From Lactobacillaceae bacterium UBA5807 (GTDB lineage Bacteria > Bacillota > Bacilli > Lactobacillales > Lactobacillaceae): a DNA stretch of 18,355 nt. Location: NCBI GenBank assembly GCA_002418005.1, contig DIDF01000009.1:1-18355 (forward strand), read 5' to 3'. Below, one piece after another: positions 14,316-18,355 of this stretch; within the stretch, counting starts at the first letter, position 1, and every line of letters begins with the position of its first letter. The translations under genes were made by a program, and so were the position numbers. The notes below the pieces were generated by a model. The model had not been told where the DNA came from. It did not search any database and saw nothing but the letters and a program-made list of their open reading frames with translations.

Positions 14316-16085
14316 TTACTTAACCAAAGTTAAGGCATGCTTACTGTAACTTATGTGCCAGCCCTTGGCACCAGAAATTTTAACGTGGTTAAATTTACCC
14401 TTTGAGCTAGCAAACTTCAAAACAACAAACTTCTTACCGCTCTTAGGTGCTTTTACGTTCAAAGTACCGCCAAGATTTGCTTTCTTATCAAAGGTAACCT
14501 TGTCGTTAGCAGCGACAGAAAGCGATGACTTCTTAGATTGTGAGTAGTTGCCCTTCACAACCAAGTTACCAGTCTTAGCAGCCAGTTTTCCGCCAGCTAA
14601 TTTAACCGTTCCTTTTCCAAGTGAATCGTTGTTAACTGCCAAAATTGAACCGCCGTCAACTGATGTTCCACCACTGTAAGTATTTGCACCACTTAACTCA
14701 AGTTCACCAGAGCCGGCTTTAGTCAAACTGCCAGTACCGGAAATGTTATTACGCCAGTTGTCAAATGCGTTAAATCCACCCTTGGAAGCATTCATAGTAA
14801 CTTTAACCGGTGCTAAGAATGAACCAAATCCGTTAGCAGCCTTGAAAAGATCCAAACGACCCCAGCCTTCGGTATCATCAAGCATCGGATACCCAGAAGG
14901 AAGACCAGTAGTGTATAGAACTTCACGGCGCAATTGATCACTCAAGTATGGCTGTCTAGTCTTAAGCAGGACTTCGGCACCCTTTGGAACGACCATTGGT
15001 TTAGTTGTATCCCCAATTGGTTGGAACCCATAAGTTAAGCGATATTCATAATCTTTAAGGTTTGGTTGATAACTGCTAAAATCATCTGAACTGCTCTTAA
15101 TGGAACTCTTGTATAAATACTTAGATTGAGCTTGGTCATATGCTTGTTTAATTAGTGACTGATTTGCAGGATCATTTAACATTCCCGCAGTAAAGGCAGT
15201 TCCTAAAATTCTACCACCCATAACGGCTAATGCTGAATGTCGGCCTGCCAAAACTCGATCATAGCCAACCTGTGAAGAACGAGTGATTAACTGTTGGAAC
15301 CTCTGCGGTAAAGCATATCCAAGAGTTAAGCCAGTTTCAAAAGCGGCAGTAGTATGACCAGAAGGAAAATCATAATCATTAGCTGGAGCCGCAGCCATAA
15401 CATTCTTTAAGGCGGGGATAACAGTAACTTGGCTACTCTGACGATAAGGTCTTACATATTGAATATACGCCTTTGGCGTTCCAGTACTCGACCAACTTGA
15501 GCTTTCATCCAAGTTAACAAGGCTAACCAAATTTCCTAAATTAGAATTGGTATCAGCCCACTTCATAGAACTATAAGGACTATTTCCAGGAAGAGGATTT
15601 GCAGGATATACACTGAAATCAGTTTGGGCATTAGCATTTTGGATAAAGGCGGCTTCATAAGGCCCAAGTCCCGAAAGGACGTTATATCTCAAATCTCTTC
15701 GATCAGTCAAATATGCCCGAACAGTCTCGGCTTGAGTTCTTGCATTTGTAATCTGGATAGATTTTTGAATATTTTGATCCAAAACACTTGGATTTAATTT
15801 GGTACCGCCATTTGCGGGTGACCAATATTGCAAAAATGTATTATTGAAAATAGCAATTGCCGGATTGGTTGCCGGAGTATTATTACTTTTTTGATTTTCT
15901 TGATAATGCTCAACAAAGTAACCATAGCTGGCTGGCACTGGAGTCAAATCCTTAGTAATGTCTGAACTTGATTTGGAAGCTGCTGAAGCTTGATTTTGAT
16001 TTGCATTAGCCGCAAACAAAGCTAATGAAGCAGCAAATAACAAGGAACCGGCTATTTTACCAGCCAATCTAAGTCTCTTTTTCAT
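14316..16085 (-). CDS. Secreted PAP2-type acid phosphatase with autotransporter-associated repeat
   Basis: This 589-residue exported protein has a signal peptide of about 36 residues (basic start MKKRLRLAGK, hydrophobic core, cleavage near ASAAS). The phosphatase core shows RP near residue 212, PSGHTTAAFE at 241-250, and the third motif DRVLAGRHSALAVMGGR at 276-292. In that last motif the Asp four residues after the catalytic His (here His283) is Ala, through a single-base difference (GCC for GAC). Residues about 450-495 hold an autotransporter-associated beta-strand repeat (GSGELELSGANTYSGGTSV). The remainder is lysine-rich and beta-prone, without LPXTG or a membrane anchor, so it may bind the wall non-covalently. 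A GAGGG site precedes the ATG. Proximity to pst genes and a PhoP-box-like array suggests phosphate scavenging. Confidence 0.86.
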   Translation of the reverse strand: MKKRLRLAGKIAGSLLFAASLALFAANANQNQASAASKSSSDITKDLTPVPASYGYFVEHYQENQKSNNTPATNPAIAIFNNTFLQYWSPANGGTKLNPSVLDQNIQKSIQITNARTQAETVRAYLTDRRDLRYNVLSGLGPYEAAFIQNANAQTDFSVYPANPLPGNSPYSSMKWADTNSNLGNLVSLVNLDESSSWSSTGTPKAYIQYVRPYRQSSQVTVIPALKNVMAAAPANDYDFPSGHTTAAFETGLTLGYALPQRFQQLITRSSQVGYDRVLAGRHSALAVMGGRILGTAFTAGMLNDPANQSLIKQAYDQAQSKYLYKSSIKSSSDDFSSYQPNLKDYEYRLTYGFQPIGDTTKPMVVPKGAEVLLKTRQPYLSDQLRREVLYTTGLPSGYPMLDDTEGWGRLDLFKAANGFGSFLAPVKVTMNASKGGFNAFDNWRNNISGTGSLTKAGSGELELSGANTYSGGTSVDGGSILAVNNDSLGKGTVKLAGGKLAAKTGNLVVKGNYSQSKKSSLSVAANDKVTFDKKANLGGTLNVKAPKSGKKFVVLKFASSKGKFNHVKISGAKGWHISYSKHALTLVK

Positions 16086-16115
16086 AAAATAAAACCCTCA
16101 TTTCTCCCAAGATTA

Positions 16116-16217
16116 TCAGCTTAAAGCAATACTGATTGTTAAAATAGAAATTACGATTAAAGCAAAAATCCACCCAAACAGTGGCGTTTGTTTGATTTCA
16201 GTAAATAATATTTGCAT
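16116..16217 (-). CDS. Small membrane peptide, 33 residues
   Basis: An ATG at 16217 opens a 33-codon frame ending in TGA at 16118. After a short polar start (MQILFTEIKQTP) comes one hydrophobic helix, LFGWIFALIVISILTISIAL, that would span the membrane. GAAGGG lies about 10 nt upstream. It is 30 nt before the phosphatase start and has no promoter or terminator between, so the two are probably co-transcribed. It does not look like the Fst/Ldr type I toxins I know, since it lacks a charged C-terminal tail. Role unknown: a chaperone or regulator of the secreted phosphatase, or of the Pst transporter, is speculation. Confidence 0.55.
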   Translation of the reverse strand: MQILFTEIKQTPLFGWIFALIVISILTISIALS

Positions 16218-16281
16218 GATCTTCCATCCCTTCAACGAAAGCCATTATTATCTTACCTACAGCTCTAATCTACCTTTTTCA

Positions 16282-16320
16282 TGTAAATATTTCTTTATTC
16301 TTACGTAAAAAAACTGTAAA
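16282..16320 (-). promoter_or_regulatory. PhoP-box-like array of four hexamers
   Basis: On the minus strand TTTACA (16320-16315), TTTACG (16309-16304), ATAAAG (16298-16293) and TTTACA (16287-16282) lie exactly 11 nt apart. The known PhoP box of Bacillus is TT(A/T)A(C/T)A repeated with about 5-nt gaps. A -10-like TAGATT (16272-16267) or TAAGAT (16255-16250) follows. The array precedes the small peptide and secreted phosphatase genes. Confidence 0.55.
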
Positions 16321-16323
16321 AGA

Positions 16324-16354
16324 AAAGCTGTTCCAAAATATTGGTTCAGCTTTT
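16324..16354 (-). terminator. Terminator of the pst-phoU operon
   Basis: On the minus strand AAAAGCTG pairs with CAGCTTTT, extended by inner CCAA/TTGG-type pairs, followed by TTTTCTTTT. It lies 16 nt after the phoU stop. Its T-run abuts the first TTTACA hexamer of the next regulatory region. Confidence 0.85.
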
Positions 16355-16369
16355 AATATTTTTAATTAA

Positions 16370-17086
16370 CTATTTAACAACGTTCAAATTATCGGAAAAG
16401 ATGTTATTAAGAAGTTCCGGATCTGCTTTACCGGGGTTCAGCTCAACAATCTTTCCAGTAACATTATACACGATCCATTCAGCTAAATTAACAATATGAT
16501 CACCAATTCGCTCAAGCATTTTAATGATAATTAAATAACTTGACCCAGATTGTGCATCTTCAGGATGTTTGGCCAATGCTTTAGTAATGTCATCTCTAAT
16601 TTCAACATAAAGCCTATCAATTTCAATATCTTTTTTGGCAACCTGTCTGGCAGCTTTATCATCATTCTTAGAATAAGCATCCAGAACTGAAGAAAGCATT
16701 GTTCTAATATTTTCTGACATCAAGGAAATCTTTTTTTCAATCGGTGAAATTTGTTTACCATTTTTAACTCGGACCGTTTCTCTTGCTATCGTTACAGCAT
16801 GGTCGCCAATTCGTTCTAAATCGGAACTAGCCTTAAGAATAGTAATAATATCTCGAAAATCATTGGCAACAGGTTGCTGCAAAGCTATTAACTTCAAGGC
16901 TTGTTTTTCCAATTCCATTTCTTCGGAGTTGGTTCCATTGTCTCCACTTGTAACTTCTTTTGCTAAAGCTTCGTCATGATCAGTTAAAGCAGTTGTGGAA
17001 CGATAGATTTGTTCAGAAACATTAATCCCCATTTCGGCAAACCGACCATGAAGTTTCTTCATCTCATCAACAAATAATTCTCTCAT
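16370..17086 (-). CDS. phoU: Phosphate transport regulator PhoU
   Basis: This 238-residue protein consists of two copies of the three-helix PhoU domain. Each carries the metal-binding signature: DLERIGDHAVTIARE in the first half and MLERIGDHIVNLAEW in the second. PhoU damps phosphate uptake and represses Pho signalling through PstSCAB and the PhoR sensor kinase. The start is taken as ATG at 17086, 10 nt after AGGAGG; an in-frame TTG at 17092 is too close to that site (4 nt). It lies 14 nt after pstB and is last in the pst operon. Confidence 0.96.
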   Translation of the reverse strand: MRELFVDEMKKLHGRFAEMGINVSEQIYRSTTALTDHDEALAKEVTSGDNGTNSEEMELEKQALKLIALQQPVANDFRDIITILKASSDLERIGDHAVTIARETVRVKNGKQISPIEKKISLMSENIRTMLSSVLDAYSKNDDKAARQVAKKDIEIDRLYVEIRDDITKALAKHPEDAQSGSSYLIIIKMLERIGDHIVNLAEWIVYNVTGKIVELNPGKADPELLNNIFSDNLNVVK

Positions 17087-17100
17087 AACCAAAGTTCCTC

Positions 17101-17877
17101 CTAGCCAAATTTACCGTTGAGATAATCGCTGGTTTCCTGCTTGTCAGGATGCATGAACATCTTGGAAGTCTTTGCAAATTCAACTAAATTACCATTCAAT
17201 AAAAAGGCTGTTTTATCAGAAAATCTTGAAGCCTGCTGCATGTTATGGGTAACAATAATGACAGTATATTTATCTTTGATTGCCAGTAAAGTTTCTTCAA
17301 TCTGAGCACTAGAAATTGGGTCCAAAGCAGAAGTTGGTTCATCGAGTAAAACAACATCCGGTTCAACCGCCAAGACTCTGGCAACACAAATTCTTTGTTG
17401 CTGACCACCAGAGAACTCAAGGGCACTCTTATAGAGATTGTCTTTTACTTCATCCCAAACGGCCGCTTGCTTCAGACTAGTTTCAACTCTTTGATCAAGA
17501 ACCTGTTTGTTTTTAATCCCAGCAAGTCTTAGACCATAGGCAACGTTATCATACACACTAAATGGAAACGGATTAGGTTGTTGAAAAACCATACCAACCC
17601 GTTTTCTGAGCTTAACAACATCAACTTTAGGCGCATAAATATCTTCTTTATCTAACCGAATACTCCCATTAATAGTAACTCCAGGGATTAAATCATTCAT
17701 TCGATTTAAACATCTTAAGTAAGTGGACTTCCCACAGCCAGAAGGACCTATCAAAGCAGTGATTTCGTTGCGGTTAAAATCCATGCTGATCCCATGAAGG
17801 GCTTCTTTTTTACCATAATAAAGATAAACATTTTCTGAGGTGATTATCTTTTTTGATGGTGCTTTAACATCAGCCAT
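17101..17877 (-). CDS. pstB: Phosphate ABC transporter ATP-binding protein PstB (downstream copy)
   Basis: This 258-residue ATPase subunit powers phosphate import through PstS-PstC-PstA. It has Walker A GPSGCGKST, the PstB-typical Q-loop region GMVFQQPNPFPFSVYDNVAYG, the signature FSGGQQQR, Walker B VVLLDEPTSALD and the switch His in VTHNMQQASR. The ATG at 17877 is preferred because GAGAGG lies 9 nt upstream; an ATG at 17886 would leave that site almost abutting it. It follows another pstB by 14 nt. Two adjacent pstB genes are common in lactic acid bacteria, and the two may be alternative or paired ATPases. Confidence 0.97.
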   Translation of the reverse strand: MADVKAPSKKIITSENVYLYYGKKEALHGISMDFNRNEITALIGPSGCGKSTYLRCLNRMNDLIPGVTINGSIRLDKEDIYAPKVDVVKLRKRVGMVFQQPNPFPFSVYDNVAYGLRLAGIKNKQVLDQRVETSLKQAAVWDEVKDNLYKSALEFSGGQQQRICVARVLAVEPDVVLLDEPTSALDPISSAQIEETLLAIKDKYTVIIVTHNMQQASRFSDKTAFLLNGNLVEFAKTSKMFMHPDKQETSDYLNGKFG

Positions 17878-17891
17878 TGCAAACATCCTCT

Positions 17892-18355
17892 CTAACCAAA
17901 GTTCCCAGAAATATAGTCTTCCGTAGCCTGAATCTGCGGATTCGTAAATATGTTTTCGGTTTTATCATACTCAAGCACATGACCAAGATGGAAGAATGCA
18001 GTGTAATCACTGATTCTTGAAGCCTGCTGCATATTATGCGTAACAATGATAATGGTGTACTTTTTCTTAAGCTCAAGCAACGTTTCCTCGACCTTGGCCG
18101 TTGAAATTGGGTCAAGCGCAGAAGCCGGTTCATCCAACAGTAAAATGTCAGGTCTCATTGCAACACATCTAGCGATACATAAACGTTGAGCCTGGCCACC
18201 TGAAAGGGCTAAAGCACTTTTATCAAGTTCATCTTTAACCTCATCCCAAAGAGCGGCATCTTTTAGACTTTTTTCAACTCGTTCAGCAAGGACCTTCTTA
18301 TCCTTGATTCCATTTCTCTTCAAAGCAAAAGTAATATTATCACGAATGGATTTGG
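17892..18355 (-). CDS. pstB: Phosphate ABC transporter ATP-binding protein PstB (upstream copy, 5' end missing)
   Basis: The C-terminal 154 residues of a second PstB run off the right edge; the frame is open to 18355, reading KSIRDNITFAL just before the first internal possible start. Visible are the signature LSGGQAQR, Walker B ILLLDEPASALD and the switch His in VTHNMQQASR, ending YISGNFG. Walker A lies outside the window. Relative to the downstream copy it has LSGGQAQRLC for FSGGQQQRIC and DEPASALD for DEPTSALD, so the pair is an old duplication rather than a recent one. The genes for PstS, PstC and PstA are expected further right. Confidence 0.95.
   Translation of the reverse strand, partial: KSIRDNITFALKRNGIKDKKVLAERVEKSLKDAALWDEVKDELDKSALALSGGQAQRLCIARCVAMRPDILLLDEPASALDPISTAKVEETLLELKKKYTIIIVTHNMQQASRISDYTAFFHLGHVLEYDKTENIFTNPQIQATEDYISGNFG

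Noticed and set aside
16116..16217. Type I toxin-antitoxin assignment of the small membrane peptide
   Set aside because: It lacks the charged C-terminal tail of Fst/Ldr toxins, and I see no convergent antisense RNA promoter.

Overview
The window looks like chromosomal DNA of a low-GC Gram-positive lactic acid bacterium, most likely a heterofermentative Lactobacillaceae member. The signs are AT-rich intergenic DNA, strong AGGAGG ribosome sites, two T-box leaders, a long-form threonine synthase, and a class III aminotransferase that, from memory, closely matches the isoleucine 2-epimerase of Lactobacillus buchneri/otakiensis. I see no rRNA, tRNA, CRISPR, insertion sequence or phage gene.

Layout, left to right. 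(1) 1-480: the 5' end of an unidentified gene on the minus strand, preceded by a complete T-box leader and promoter. (2) 508-2477: a ROK sugar kinase (minus) divergent from an AEC-type permease (plus). (3) 2508-7917: the threonine branch of the aspartate pathway as two divergent units. Homoserine dehydrogenase and aspartate kinase overlap on the minus strand; thrC, thrB and a small HTH-ACT protein are tightly coupled on the plus strand. A near-perfect 21-bp palindrome lies between them. (4) 7987-8454: a DUF536-like HTH/coiled-coil protein (minus). (5) 8559-11680: an APC permease and isoleucine 2-epimerase operon behind a roughly 230-nt structured leader. (6) 11706-12249: a nucleoside deoxyribosyltransferase-like gene whose promoter lies in the loop of a hairpin that traps its ribosome site. 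(7) 12314-14289: brnQ (minus) behind a T-box and an 18-codon leader ORF. brnQ appears frameshifted in its last membrane segment, and an imperfect tandem duplication sits at its 3' end. (8) 14316-16320: a secreted PAP2-type phosphatase with an autotransporter-type repeat, preceded by a 33-codon membrane peptide and a PhoP-box-like array. (9) 16324-18355: phoU, pstB and a second, truncated pstB of the phosphate uptake operon.

How the genes fit together. Much of the window concerns branched-chain and aspartate-family amino acids. The Hom/aspartate kinase and ThrC/ThrB modules make threonine, a precursor of isoleucine. The permease/epimerase pair handles branched-chain amino acids and their D-forms. 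BrnQ imports branched-chain amino acids under T-box control, with a plausible valine specifier. The right end is a phosphate-starvation block, in which the secreted phosphatase and small peptide may belong to the same regulon as pst/phoU.

The observations I consider most worth following are the structured leader of the epimerase operon, the shared palindrome with an adjacent ACT-HTH candidate regulator, the brnQ frameshift, the 11-nt periodic TTTACA array, and the promoter-in-hairpin arrangement before the deoxyribosyltransferase.
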